NCBI GenBank assembly: GCA_964350445.1
Contig: CAYGKA010000002.1
Span: 62,001 to 126,000 of the forward strand
DNA: 64,000 nt
Direction of reading: 5' to 3'
DNA from: Hwanghaeella sp964350445
GTDB taxonomy: Bacteria; Pseudomonadota; Alphaproteobacteria; UBA8366; Aestuariispiraceae
Shown: in pieces, positions 1-8,948 of the stretch
Position numbering within the stretch: the first letter of the stretch is position 1
How the letters are laid out: every line of letters begins with the position of its first letter
Made by a program: the position numbers and the translations under genes
Notes under the pieces: generated by a model
What the model saw: only the letters and a program-made list of their open reading frames with translations
Databases searched by the model: none
Told to the model about the DNA's origin: nothing

Positions 1-1023
1 TTCGGTCGAAATGCCGAGGCCGAGCGCTTCCGTCTTAAGCGCCACGCCGGGGCCGGAACTGGAAGTGACGCCAATCGAACCGGCATAGGACGCGCCGAGC
101 GCGGCGCAGACAGCCGCGATCTCATCTTCCGCCTGGAAGGTTTCGACATTGTAATGCCGCAGCTCCGCCAGGGTATGCAGCAGCGCCGAAGCGGGCGTGA
201 TCGGGTAGGAACAGAAGACCATCCGCTGATTGGCCAGCATGGCCCCCGCCGTCAGCCCCCATGCGACCGCCTGGGTGCCGGTGACCGCGCGGTAGAGACC
301 GGCGTCGATGGGCGCCGGCGGTACGTGGACCGGCCGGATTTCCGACTGCTGCTCGATCGTTTCGCCGAAGGCATGACCGGCGTTCAGCGCGGCAACGTTC
401 GCGGCCGCGATATCTTCGCGTTTGGCGAATTTCTGCCGTAGCCAGCTGATCGTTTCGGCGCGCTCGCGCTCATACATCCAATAGATCAGGCCAAGCGCCC
501 ACATGTTCTTGGTACGCAGGCCTTCCTTGTTGGAAACACCGTGTTCCTTGACCGCTTCCAGGGTCATTTTCGACATGTCGACCGAAAGCAGCTTGAAGTT
601 CGAAAGACTGCCGTCTTCCAGGGGATTTTCCCCGTAGCCCGCCTTGCGGAGATTCTTGTCATTGAAGGTGCCGCTATCGGCGATGATCAAACCGCCCGGC
701 TTCAAATCCTCCAGATTGACCTTCAGGGCCGCCGGGTTCATCGCCACGAGCACGTCCAGCTGATCGCCGACAGTCTTGATTTTGCGTCCGCCGAAATTGA
801 TCTGGAATGCCGAAACCCCGAAAGTCGTGCCGATCGGGGCGCGAATTTCGGCAGGAAAATCCGGGAAAGTCGCCAAGTCGTTTCCGGCCAGCGCGGTGGC
901 CAGCGTGAAACGCCCGCCGGTAAGCTGCATTCCGTCGCCGCTATCGCCGGCGAAACGCACGACCGCGGCTTCCGCAACCAGATGCGCCTGTTCCGATGTC
1001 TGTGTGACGGCGGCACCGTCCAT
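1..1023 (-). CDS. korA: 2-oxoacid:acceptor oxidoreductase alpha subunit (KorA type), 3' end outside window
   Basis: The gene is read leftward from an ATG at 1023 and runs off the left edge after 341 codons without a stop, so it is partial. The N-terminal part has the gamma-type Rossmann domain of 2-oxoacid:ferredoxin oxidoreductases (motifs RFAGDSGDGMQLTGGRF and APIGTTFGVSAFQI). The later part has the pyrimidine-binding-type alpha domain, with AVTGTQAVAWG, YPITPAS, QAEDEIAA and TSSSGPG. This gamma-alpha fusion is typical of KorA of 2-oxoglutarate:ferredoxin oxidoreductase, which oxidatively decarboxylates a 2-oxoacid to the acyl-CoA and reduces ferredoxin. The start at 1023 is preferred to an ATG at 1029 because AAGGAG lies 7 bases upstream of it. 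KorB would be expected just left of the window. The substrate is inferred. Confidence 0.88.
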   Translation of the reverse strand, partial: MDGAAVTQTSEQAHLVAEAAVVRFAGDSGDGMQLTGGRFTLATALAGNDLATFPDFPAEIRAPIGTTFGVSAFQINFGGRKIKTVGDQLDVLVAMNPAALKVNLEDLKPGGLIIADSGTFNDKNLRKAGYGENPLEDGSLSNFKLLSVDMSKMTLEAVKEHGVSNKEGLRTKNMWALGLIYWMYERERAETISWLRQKFAKREDIAAANVAALNAGHAFGETIEQQSEIRPVHVPPAPIDAGLYRAVTGTQAVAWGLTAGAMLANQRMVFCSYPITPASALLHTLAELRHYNVETFQAEDEIAAVCAALGASYAGSIGVTSSSGPGVALKTEALGLGISTE

Positions 1024-1261
1024 GATCATACTCCTTCAGTCCGCCGGCGATCCGGCCGGGCCCGGCCCTTGGATGCGGCGAAAGCATTCAACCAGTCCGG
1101 CTTCGCATAGCCCCCCAGGGATGGCCGTTCAAGCCGCTTCAACGCAACGATGATGTGAGGACGCCGAAGTTGACCATGATCCGTCACGCGGTCCGGGCGA
1201 TTTCAGTTAGACGAACACCTCACAGTTTCAAGGGGAAACAGCAGCTTCGACATCATAGGCT

Positions 1262-2602
1262 CTACCGGGACTTCGACCCGATGGCGGCCAGCATTTCCTC
1301 AACGGAAAGGAACTTTTCCCGCGGCGCCCCGGAAGTTCCGGCGCGGGCCTTCTCCGCCGCATCCAGCTTCTGCCAATCATCGAAATCGACAAAGGCGACC
1401 TTCCGTTCCTCAAGTAGGCGCCTCAATCCCGCCTGCCCCGGCTTGCCGGACGGCCCCGCCGCGGCAGCCGCATCGGCGATCATTTTCGCCACGTCGTCAC
1501 CATCGCGTTTGGAGCTGCCGATAACGCCGCTGGGCCCCCGTTTTGCCCATCCGACGGTATAAAGGTTTCCGTCGATCAATCCGTCTTGGTTCAGAATGGC
1601 GCCCGATTTCGCATCGAACCGCACGCCTTCGAAACTGCGCGTCCGGTAGCCGACGGCGGTGACGACCAAGCCGCAGGGGATGGTGAAATATGCGCCGGTT
1701 CCCTGAACGCCACCCCCTTCGCTTACTTCCGTGCGCTCGAACCTGACGCCTTCGACATGGTCGCCGCCCAGCACTTCGACAGGCGACGCATAGAATTCGA
1801 AAAGAACACGCTTGTCGGCGCTTTCGACATGGGCATCCCGGGCGTCGGCGAATTCTTCCATGGTCTGCAGGTTCTTCTCGCGCACCCTTCGGTCGCGGCC
1901 TTCCAAACCGTCCGGCACCTCGTCGGGCAGATGCTCATGCCGGACGATGGAAACAGCGCCTTCGAGTTCCCGCATCTCCCGCAATTCGACATTGGTGAAT
2001 TTGGCATCGACGGGCCCCCGCCGCCCAACCACGACAACGTCCTTGATCGGCGACCGGTGGATAACATCCGCGACCGGGCCTGGAAGATCGCTGGCCCGCA
2101 TCTCCTCCGCGCTTTTCACCAGCACGCGGGCGACATCGATCGCCACATTCCCGTTGCCGATGACGACCACCCTTTCGGTATCGAGGTCGGGATCGAGAGA
2201 GACATAGTCCGGGTGCCCATTGTACCAGCCGACGAATTCGGCGGAGCCGTAAACGCCCGCCTTGTCGATACCGGATATTTCCAGCTTGCGGTCCGCCGGT
2301 GCGCCGACGGCCAGGATCACGGCATCGTAAAGGGTCCGCAACTCGTCCAGGGTCACGTCCTTGCCGACGCTGACATTGCCGAAATAGGAGACGCCGCCTT
2401 CCGCCGCCGTCTTGCTATAGGCGCGCACGACATTCTTGGTCGTCTGGTGGTCCGGCGCGACACCCGCGCGGATCAGCCCGAAAGGCGTGGGCAGGCGTTC
2501 GATGATGTCGATGGCGGGGTCGCCGCATTGCTTCAGCAACGCGCTGACGGCGTAAAACCCACTTGGACCCGACCCGATGACCGCGACCTTCACACGCGAC
2601 AT
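1262..2602 (-). CDS. fprA: FAD-dependent ferredoxin-NADP reductase, adrenodoxin reductase/FprA type
   Basis: The predicted protein has 446 residues, the usual size of the adrenodoxin reductase/FprA family. It opens with an FAD dinucleotide-binding motif, VAVIGSGPSGFYAVSAL, followed by PTPFGLIRAGVAPDHQ. A second, NADP-binding Rossmann motif, VVVIGNGNVAIDVARVL, lies near residue 155. The family-specific C-terminal segment VGWAKRGPSGVIGSSKRDG is present. The ATG at 2602 is chosen because it places the FAD motif at the N-terminus and follows GGGGAAGG; a longer in-frame extension looks non-coding. The family moves electrons between NADP(H) and ferredoxin. It lies 238 bases upstream of korA on the same strand, so it plausibly handles ferredoxin reduced by that enzyme. 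That link is inferred. Confidence 0.9.
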   Translation of the reverse strand: MSRVKVAVIGSGPSGFYAVSALLKQCGDPAIDIIERLPTPFGLIRAGVAPDHQTTKNVVRAYSKTAAEGGVSYFGNVSVGKDVTLDELRTLYDAVILAVGAPADRKLEISGIDKAGVYGSAEFVGWYNGHPDYVSLDPDLDTERVVVIGNGNVAIDVARVLVKSAEEMRASDLPGPVADVIHRSPIKDVVVVGRRGPVDAKFTNVELREMRELEGAVSIVRHEHLPDEVPDGLEGRDRRVREKNLQTMEEFADARDAHVESADKRVLFEFYASPVEVLGGDHVEGVRFERTEVSEGGGVQGTGAYFTIPCGLVVTAVGYRTRSFEGVRFDAKSGAILNQDGLIDGNLYTVGWAKRGPSGVIGSSKRDGDDVAKMIADAAAAAGPSGKPGQAGLRRLLEERKVAFVDFDDWQKLDAAEKARAGTSGAPREKFLSVEEMLAAIGSKSR

Positions 2603-2810
2603 GACCTTCCCCGGATAAATCTTGCCGCCGGCTTTTGCGTGCCGGTTTTCTGCGGCCATGGGGCATACCCCAAAACCAAGGGCGCCCCGCCAGCGCACCG
2701 AATGACCCGAGATGGGATGGGAACACGATTCCCAACGAAGCGGTAGTCCCATCCGCTCAACGGACGCGTATTCCCGTTCCCGTATCCAGCCGTCGCCGCC
2801 TTGATCGCGG

Positions 2811-3104
2811 TCAGTGCAGCGTCATCAGGCCGTTCGCATAGCGGTAGGTCGACGGGCTGATCACGCCCTTATGGGCGACCTGCACGGAATGCAGTTTGCC
2901 GTCGAGGTTGGATTCCCAGAAATCGAGAAACTTGTTCAGGATGGGGAACTTCGGGGCCAGATCCAGATCTTGCCAAACATATGTCTGCAGCAGGTTTGGA
3001 TGATCCGGCATGTGGTAGAGGATTTCGGCCGTTGTCAGGCGGTAACCGGCCATTTGTTGGGTAAGAATAGTGTGGCCTCCGATTTCCGGATTCCGAATGG
3101 TCAT
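2811..3104 (-). CDS. usg: Usg family protein
   Basis: This 97-residue protein carries the conserved Usg core: GYRLTTAEILYHMPDHP, LLQTYVWQDLDLAPKFP and LHSVQVAHKG. Usg is a short protein found almost only in Alphaproteobacteria. It was named for a position upstream of trpF in some species, and its biochemical role is unknown. A GGAGGT ribosome binding site sits 6 bases before the ATG at 3104, and the length equals that of the family. There is no trpF or other tryptophan gene next to it here, so the name says nothing about function in this genome. Confidence 0.9.
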   Translation of the reverse strand: MTIRNPEIGGHTILTQQMAGYRLTTAEILYHMPDHPNLLQTYVWQDLDLAPKFPILNKFLDFWESNLDGKLHSVQVAHKGVISPSTYRYANGLMTLH

Positions 3105-3275
3105 GGTTGCACCTCCGATATCATACAGGGTTCCTTACCTACGGAACGCAACGCGTCCCTATTAAGAAATCCTGTATCGACTTCAGATTTGCCGCAACAA
3201 TTTTGTCATTGTTATCAGTATTTTAGCACCGATTACCGGAGAGTGCTGCCAATCCGATGCCGACCTCGTCACCGG

Positions 3276-3770
3276 TCAGGCAATGGCCTCGCGGATGCTG
3301 ACGACCCGGCCTAGAATGGTGACCGCGCGGGTGCTGTCGTCGATGGAGCGCAGATCGCTCCGGCCGATGTCTTCGGCCAATTGCGCCTGAAAGTCGGACA
3401 ACAGGTCACGCGACGCTCCCGCACTTTTCGGCAAGGCACTTGCCGAGCCGCGCGGCCCTTCGATGAGTACGCTGCGGTCCCGGCTGCCGATGGCGCCGCC
3501 CTCATACAACTGATCCGCCAAGCGCTGCGTCTCGGAGCCCGTAATGGCACGGGGATCGAATTGGGACGCGGCCAGAACATAAGTGGCCTGCACGCTGATC
3601 TTCACCGTATCGACGGGATCGCCGGGAGACGGCGGCGGCGTCTGCGCCCGGCGCGGCTCGTCCTTGGTCACCAAACGAATCGGGCTCGCGGCGCGAATAT
3701 CGGCATTGGTGCTTCCCGCCTCGTCGCGCGGGGCGCGTTTCAGAACGGAAAGAAGTGTGTCTAGCTTCAT
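3276..3770 (-). CDS. hypothetical protein, 164 aa
   Basis: I do not recognise this family. The ATG at 3770 follows AGGAGG with a 9-base spacer, which is a better start than an upstream in-frame codon near 3818. The first 60 residues are charged and proline-rich (RRAQTPPPSPGDPVD) and probably disordered. They are followed by a segment predicted to be helical (VKISVQATYVLAASQFDP and ITGSETQRLADQLYEGGAI). A charged tail ends in AVTILGRVVSIREAIA. There is no signal peptide and no membrane segment, so it is probably cytoplasmic. It stands alone between usg and a divergently oriented cupin gene. Confidence 0.7.
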   Translation of the reverse strand: MKLDTLLSVLKRAPRDEAGSTNADIRAASPIRLVTKDEPRRAQTPPPSPGDPVDTVKISVQATYVLAASQFDPRAITGSETQRLADQLYEGGAIGSRDRSVLIEGPRGSASALPKSAGASRDLLSDFQAQLAEDIGRSDLRSIDDSTRAVTILGRVVSIREAIA

Positions 3771-4108
3771 GGACGGAGGCCTCCTGCCATTTGGATAAGC
3801 AGGCTTCGTGCCAATCATTTATCGTTTGTTTTCAACAGCCTTGATCACCACTGACGCCGCCTGGGGGCAATCCTTACCCAGGGGGATAGGCAAGAAGGGT
3901 CCAAAAGGTTCGTGGCCGCCCGGTCGATCGCCATCGCGGGACGGTGACAGGGCCCGTAAGGCCGGCCAACGTCATTGTGACCGCCCCCCGACTAATTGCC
4001 GATGGGGCGCTGATCGACATTCCAGGAAAAGAACCCATGTTAGACTGCGCCCGACGGCACGGCCGGACACCATTCCCGGACGCGTCGGTCGACCCGAAAG
4101 GAACAGCC
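3771..4108. other. 338-bp divergent intergenic region without a recognisable gene
   Basis: This gap separates the divergent hypothetical gene (start 3770) and the cupin gene (start 4109). Its edges hold the ribosome binding sites of both: AGGAGG before 3770 and AAAGGAA before 4109. An in-frame extension of the cupin gene exists up to about 3944, but its translation is unlike the rest of the protein. A short CCTGGG/CCCAGG inverted repeat is visible around 3858-3882. I see no convincing promoter, RNA gene or operator beyond this. Confidence 0.4.
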
Positions 4109-4792
4109 ATGGAAGTGAACACGAATTTCGGCGAGCGCGTGGTTCTGCACACCGACGATCTGGACTGGGTCGCGTCGCCCATGAAAGGCGTCGACCGGCG
4201 CATGTTGGACAGAATCGGCGGCGAGGTGGCGCGGGCGACGAGCATCGTCCGCTACGCGCCGAACAGCACCTTTTCCGCCCATACCCATACAGGCGGCGAG
4301 GAATTCCTGGTCCTGGACGGCGTCTTTCAAGACGAGCATGGGGATTTTCCAGCCGGCAGCTACATTCGCAATCCGCCGACATCCAGCCACACGCCGGGAT
4401 CGGAGACGGGCTGCATCATCTTCGTCAAACTCTGGCAGTTCGATCCCGCCGACCGCGTCCATGTCCGGAAACAGACCGGGAAAGAACCGGCCTTTGCGTC
4501 CGTTGGCGAACCCGGCGTGGATCTGGTCCCGCTGCATCGGGACGACCGGGAGGACGTGCGTATGGAACGATGGGCGCCGGGCGCGGAAGTCGACCGCGGT
4601 GCGCCGGGCGGACAGGAACTGCTGGTCCTGGAAGGAAGCCTTACCGAGGGCGGCGAGGTGCTGGGCCCGAACGCGTGGCTCCGCCTGCCGAAAGGAAGCG
4701 ACTTCAAAGCGAAAGCCGGCCCCAACGGGGTGCGGTTCTGGATCAAGACCGGCCATCTGGCCGAAGACCCGAAACCGCCCAAGACCGACTGA
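4109..4792 (+). CDS. ChrR-like double cupin protein
   Basis: This 227-residue protein has two cupin halves. The first holds SIVRYAPNSTFSAHTHTGGEEFLVLDG, split here as RYAPNSTF, SAHTHTGGEEF and LVLDGVF, and then NPPTSSHTP. That supplies the HxHxxxxE and distal His metal ligands of the ChrR cupin family. The second half (MERWAPGAEV, GGQELLVLEGSL and WLRLPKGSDF) keeps the fold but has lost the HxH pair, so it is probably metal-free. The anti-sigma zinc-binding N-terminal domain of true ChrR is absent, and no sigma factor gene lies beside it. A dioxygenase-like or sensor role is possible, but the substrate is unknown. The ATG at 4109 follows AAAGGAACAGCC. Confidence 0.78.
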   Translation: MEVNTNFGERVVLHTDDLDWVASPMKGVDRRMLDRIGGEVARATSIVRYAPNSTFSAHTHTGGEEFLVLDGVFQDEHGDFPAGSYIRNPPTSSHTPGSETGCIIFVKLWQFDPADRVHVRKQTGKEPAFASVGEPGVDLVPLHRDDREDVRMERWAPGAEVDRGAPGGQELLVLEGSLTEGGEVLGPNAWLRLPKGSDFKAKAGPNGVRFWIKTGHLAEDPKPPKTD

Positions 4793-4822
4793 CGGCGTCT
4801 GTCGGCACGTCCGGATTACGAC

Positions 4823-4846
4823 GCCGGGACAGACCGCCGTCCCGGC
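4823..4846. terminator. hairpin between convergent genes
   Basis: An exact 8-bp stem, GCCGGGAC/GTCCCGGC, with an 8-base loop lies in the 63-bp gap between the converging cupin and RraA-family genes. It has no clear T-run on either side. A bidirectional terminator is therefore plausible from position and symmetry, but not proven. Confidence 0.5.
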
Positions 4847-4855
4847 ATTGCCGTA

Positions 4856-5542
4856 TCAGATTTCCAGAACCTTGCCGGCTTCCTGCAGGGCCGTGAATTT
4901 CGGCGATCTGTTCTGTCCCGCTTTCACCTTGGCTTCGGCCTCGGCCTCCAGCGCCCGCACTTCCGCGAGCGTCTCGATCATCTTGGCCAAATCCGCTTGC
5001 GGCACGACGACCACGCCGTCTTCATCGCCGACGATGACATCGCCCGATTCCACATGAACGCCGCCCAGGATGATAGGCAGACCGACGGTGCCCGTGCCGC
5101 CACCGGTCGGCGAATTAGGATTAACGCCCATGGCGAAGCAGGGAAAACCGACTCCGCGGATGCCGGTCAGGTCGCGGACCAAACCATCGGTCACGAAACC
5201 GGCGGCGCCGGTATTTTTCATCATGCCCAACAGCAAGTCGCCCACGACCGCCGTTTCCACGAAGCTGTCCGTCGCGCAAACGATGATGTCCCCCGGTTTG
5301 GCGACATCCAAGGCTGCGTTCACTGCCATGTTATCGCCCGGCGCCGCCTTCACGGTCAGTGCCGTGCCGCAGATTGCGCTGAGTTCCGGTTGAATCGGTT
5401 TGATCCGGTAGTCGAGCGCGCCACGGCCGGACATGCTGTCCACGACATGCCCCGTCATGGCCCCGCGCAACGCGTCCACCAGGGCGGAATCGGGACGGGC
5501 AAAATCCCGCCGGATGGTGATAATCGGTCTTTCCTTGATCAT
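4856..5542 (-). CDS. RraA-family protein, putative 4-hydroxy-4-methyl-2-oxoglutarate/oxaloacetate-type aldolase
   Basis: The 228-residue protein matches the RraA/HMG aldolase fold throughout. It shows GHVVDSMSGRGALDYRIKP at the N-terminus, the region GDLLLGMMKNTGAAGF followed by TDGLVRDLTGIR (the D-X20-R-D divalent-metal and pyruvate-binding signature) and the C-terminal VIVGDEDGVVVVP. Family members either cleave 4-carboxy-4-hydroxy-2-oxoadipate-type substrates to pyruvate, decarboxylate oxaloacetate, or inhibit RNase E. The R-D signature favours catalysis over RNase E regulation. The ATG at 5542 follows GGGGAGGAAG. It is convergent with the cupin gene, and no aromatic degradation genes are nearby, so the substrate is open. 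Confidence 0.82.
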   Translation of the reverse strand: MIKERPIITIRRDFARPDSALVDALRGAMTGHVVDSMSGRGALDYRIKPIQPELSAICGTALTVKAAPGDNMAVNAALDVAKPGDIIVCATDSFVETAVVGDLLLGMMKNTGAAGFVTDGLVRDLTGIRGVGFPCFAMGVNPNSPTGGGTGTVGLPIILGGVHVESGDVIVGDEDGVVVVPQADLAKMIETLAEVRALEAEAEAKVKAGQNRSPKFTALQEAGKVLEI

Positions 5543-5672
5543 GGTGGTCTTCCTCCCCAGCCGGCAGCCCGCCCGGCGGGCATGGACAGCACGTGCATTG
5601 CTATTGTTCGCACAGCGTTGCGCTGGAGGCATGGGTTGCGCAAGATGTCATTCCGGCTTTCAGGAGGAAACA

Positions 5673-6638
5673 ATGATGACAACACCCGCAAAGAGGCCGC
5701 TACTCCTGGCCCTGTGTATCGGGTCCACCCTTGCCGCCGCCGCACCGATGGCCTGGGCCCAGACAGGGAGTTTCGGAAAGGACCCCTTCGAACAGGAAGA
5801 CCGGACCGGTGCCCTGGTGGAGGAACTGAACACCCTTCTGGAGAAGGGAGAGAAGGAACGGTTGATCGATCCCTGGTTCCTGCGCGATTTACGGAACGTC
5901 CTTGGGAAATACGATCGGCCCTGGTCGGAAATCCTGCTGCAAGACGATTTCTCGGCCCGCGGGCCGCAGCCCGACCCACCCTGGCAGGTGACAGCCGGGG
6001 AGTTTCTGATCGATTGGCGCCACGGCCTTCGGTCCGTGATCCAAAAGGGGACGGGGGGCCAGTCGACACAATCCAATTCGACGGGCAGTGATGAGAAGGA
6101 CCTTGGCAAGGCTCTCTTGGGTGCGCTGCTGCAAGGTGCGCTGCAGGGGAACCAATCGGGCAGCCAAAACAGCGGCACACAGCAGCAGTCGGCCAGTCAG
6201 GCCAGCTTCGCAGCGGTTCAGGCGCCGCTCGCCATCAGCAATGCGTTTTCCATCGAGATGACCTTCTCGCTGCGCCCCATTTCCAATGGGACCGAGGAAG
6301 GGTTCGAATTCGGTCCCTATCAGGGCGCCAACGCCAGCAGCGGATACCGGCTGTCCTATGTCTCGGCCGATCGCAGCCTGCAACTGCTGAAGGTGTCGTC
6401 CCGCGGCGTCCAGACGGTCGACGTCGCGCGCTTGTCGAACGGGTTGACGGACGAGCAGAGCCATCGCTTGACCTGGACGCGCGACAGAGACGGCGTCATG
6501 GCCGTACAACTGGACGATCAGGACGCCATGGCCGTCACCGACCGCAGTTTCCGGGAAGCTTTCGACGGGTTCGCCATCCTGAACCGGGGCGGTGATCTTG
6601 CGGTTCGCGACGTTACCGTCACGGGCGTGTCGAACTGA
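5673..6638 (+). CDS. exported protein of unknown function with a Ser/Gln/Gly-rich linker
   Basis: This 321-residue protein starts at an ATG preceded by AGGAGG (5-base spacer). It has a classical Sec signal peptide: a KR pair, the hydrophobic LLLALCIGSTLAAAA, and a cleavage site after MAWA. Two parts follow. Residues of about 45-125 (including DPWFLRDLRNVLGKY and WQVTAGEFLIDWRHGL) look like the first strands of a beta-sandwich. A low-complexity stretch rich in Ser, Gln, Gly and Asn interrupts it (about 130-185). Residues of about 190-320 (AFSIEMTFSLRP, GYRLSYVS, HRLTWTRDRDG and GFAILNRGG) resemble a concanavalin-like jellyroll. I infer a periplasmic or outer-membrane lectin-like protein. No family was recognised with certainty. 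Confidence 0.75.
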   Translation: MMTTPAKRPLLLALCIGSTLAAAAPMAWAQTGSFGKDPFEQEDRTGALVEELNTLLEKGEKERLIDPWFLRDLRNVLGKYDRPWSEILLQDDFSARGPQPDPPWQVTAGEFLIDWRHGLRSVIQKGTGGQSTQSNSTGSDEKDLGKALLGALLQGALQGNQSGSQNSGTQQQSASQASFAAVQAPLAISNAFSIEMTFSLRPISNGTEEGFEFGPYQGANASSGYRLSYVSADRSLQLLKVSSRGVQTVDVARLSNGLTDEQSHRLTWTRDRDGVMAVQLDDQDAMAVTDRSFREAFDGFAILNRGGDLAVRDVTVTGVSN

Positions 6639-6643
6639 CGCGA

Positions 6644-8728
6644 TTATCCCGCGCGCCGGCGACGGTTCTCCGACAAGTCGTTGATCGCGACAATCGTATC
6701 CATGCTCGTCTCGTTGGCGGGGTGGCTCCCGTCGTCGGCCAATCGGGTCGGCAGTTCCAGCCAGAAGGTGCTGCCTTTGCCGGGCTCGCTTTCGAAGCCG
6801 ATCCGGCCATTCATCCGTTCGACCAGAATCTTGCTGACGGTCAAACCGATGCCGGTTCCGTCCTGGGCAAGCATCGGGTCGGCATTCAAACGGTGGAACA
6901 TTTCGAATACCGATCTTCCATCCTGCTCGGCAATTCCCAGGCCGGTATCGGCAACCGATATTCGGATCACATCTGTTCCGCGTTCGCTGCATGTGACATC
7001 GATGCGGCCCTTGTCCAGGTTGTACTTCACGGCGTTGGTCAACAGGTTGATCATGACCTGCTTCAGCCTGAGCGGATCGGCCACGACCGAAACGACGGGC
7101 CCGGTGCTGATCGCTTCATGGATGGAGATGTGGCGCGCGTCCGCAGACGTTCTGGTTAAGGCGACACAATCCCGCATGAGCTCGTTGATCTCGACGACCT
7201 CCAACTCCAGGGGCATGCGATCCGCCTCCACCCGGGCCAGGTCGAGGATGTCGTTTACGAGTTCAAGCAGATGTTTACCCGCCGAAACGATGTTTCCGAC
7301 ATAGGACTGGTGTCGCTCACTCAAGGATTTGTCGATATTGAGGTCCAACATCTGCGCAAAGCCCAAAATCGCGTTCAACGGGGTCCGCAATTCGTGGCTC
7401 ATGCTTGCCAGGAACTGCGACTTCGCGCGGTTCGCCGCCTCCGCGCCGAGTTTCGCTCGAACCAATGCCTCTTCGGAGTCTTTCTTTTCGGAAATATCGG
7501 TTTTCACGATCAAGACGTCGGGCGTCTTACCCTCGGCATCTTTCAACGGGGTGATCGAAACCGATTCCCAGTAGGGCGTTCCGTCCCGTCGCCAATTCCG
7601 CTGCTCACCCTGCCAGTCCTTTCCGGTGAGAACACTGCTCCACAGGGCCTGAAATCCCAAGGAAAGGTCTTCTTCGTTGAATAGGCTCCGGACATGGGCG
7701 CCAATGGTTTGCTCCTGGGTCTGTTGGGACATCGCAAGGAAGCGCGGATTGGCGTACACGACATAACCGCGCGCCGAAGCGATGATCAATCCGCTGCTGC
7801 TTTGATCCACCGCACGCGACAGGTTTTCCAAACGAAGGTTCAGAAGTTTCCGGGTTCTACGGTGATAGGCGAACGCGACCGAGAGTAGCATCAAAAGGAA
7901 GCCAAATCCCGACGCGATGAACACTTCGCGGTGGTCCCAGATATCGCGTGAATACCATCCCGCTTTCGGGGTAGCGATCAGGACCCATTTTCCATTTGGA
8001 ATGCTGACGACCAGCTCGACCGGGCTTCGCCCCAGTTCCGCGAGAGACCCGTAAAAGACTTCGCCGTTGTGGCCAAGCGCATCACGGCCCTGGATCACGA
8101 TGTCAATGCCAAGGCTGGGGTTGTCCAAACCGGCTGCTTCATAGACACGGCCCGTGTCGATGACGGCGGATGCCAGCCCCCAGAACGAATTGCCTTCCCG
8201 ATCGGCGAAAACCGGGGCCCTGGCAATGAAACCGCTGCCGCCCTGAACCAGATCAACGGGCCCGGCTATCGACAGTCGGCCGGTCTCCAGCGCACGCCGC
8301 GCCGCCTGCCATTGCGCCGGCACGCGGCGGTAATCCAAGCCGATGGCGTTCTCGTTTCCGCTCAGGGGATAGACGTATCGAATGACGAGGTCCGGTGCAG
8401 CGGCCATATTTCGGATCTGACTACGGTTTGTGATCAGACGCGCCGCGAAGGCGTTGTATTCTTCCACGGTCAAGTCGGGGTTCCGCTCGATAAAGGCGAC
8501 GATGCCTTCCAAACGCCCGATACTGTCACCGATTGTGCCTTCCAGCCTGGTCCGAATATTCGCCAACTGGTCGATGACCCGGGATCGTTCTTCATAGCGC
8601 AATTGTTCGGTCTTCAAGCGTTCGACATAAACGCCGAGTCCGACGATCCCGATGGCGACCGCCCCCGCGACGGTCAGCAAGATTGCATTTCCGCTCGGGA
8701 TGAACCCAAAACCACGCAAGAACTTCAT
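6644..8728 (-). CDS. membrane sensor histidine kinase (CHASE-PAS-HisKA-HATPase)
   Basis: The protein has 694 residues. A membrane segment at about 14-34 and a second at about 270-289 bracket a periplasmic CHASE-type sensor domain (GLDYRRVPAQWQAARRA, GFIARAPVF and FWGLASAVIDT). A PAS domain spans about 303-415 (VDQSSSGLIIASARGYVVYA, DGTPYWESVSITPL). The HisKA H-box is SQFLASMSHELRTPLNAILG with the phospho-acceptor at His445. The ATPase domain shows the N-box INLLTNAVKYN, then VADTGLGIAEQDG and GTGIGLTVSKILVERMNG. There is no receiver domain and no adjacent response regulator, so it is an orphan kinase. CHASE domains sense small extracellular molecules; the ligand is unknown. Confidence 0.92.
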   Translation of the reverse strand: MKFLRGFGFIPSGNAILLTVAGAVAIGIVGLGVYVERLKTEQLRYEERSRVIDQLANIRTRLEGTIGDSIGRLEGIVAFIERNPDLTVEEYNAFAARLITNRSQIRNMAAAPDLVIRYVYPLSGNENAIGLDYRRVPAQWQAARRALETGRLSIAGPVDLVQGGSGFIARAPVFADREGNSFWGLASAVIDTGRVYEAAGLDNPSLGIDIVIQGRDALGHNGEVFYGSLAELGRSPVELVVSIPNGKWVLIATPKAGWYSRDIWDHREVFIASGFGFLLMLLSVAFAYHRRTRKLLNLRLENLSRAVDQSSSGLIIASARGYVVYANPRFLAMSQQTQEQTIGAHVRSLFNEEDLSLGFQALWSSVLTGKDWQGEQRNWRRDGTPYWESVSITPLKDAEGKTPDVLIVKTDISEKKDSEEALVRAKLGAEAANRAKSQFLASMSHELRTPLNAILGFAQMLDLNIDKSLSERHQSYVGNIVSAGKHLLELVNDILDLARVEADRMPLELEVVEINELMRDCVALTRTSADARHISIHEAISTGPVVSVVADPLRLKQVMINLLTNAVKYNLDKGRIDVTCSERGTDVIRISVADTGLGIAEQDGRSVFEMFHRLNADPMLAQDGTGIGLTVSKILVERMNGRIGFESEPGKGSTFWLELPTRLADDGSHPANETSMDTIVAINDLSENRRRRAG

Positions 8729-8948
8729 TTCTTCAGCTTACCCCGGCAAAACGCTAAGAAATTACAGCAAAAATCATCTGCAGGGCCGCAAGAAAGTCGC
8801 ATCCGCAATAGGACGCAGGCCCGGCTGAACTACCAATTCGCCGACTATGCTACCGTGAAAGTTAATTTTTCATGACTGCTCGGCTGTGCCAGGCCGCGCC
8901 GAGCCGGAAAAATTCCAAGCCGCGTTTTTTGCCGCTATCGGGCGTCTG

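Noticed and set aside
1586..2746. Long plus-strand open frame (386 codons) opposite the FprA-type reductase gene
   Set aside because: It lies wholly antisense to a well-recognised flavoprotein gene. Its translation has no family features and is His/Asp/Arg-rich, as expected from a GC-rich antisense frame.
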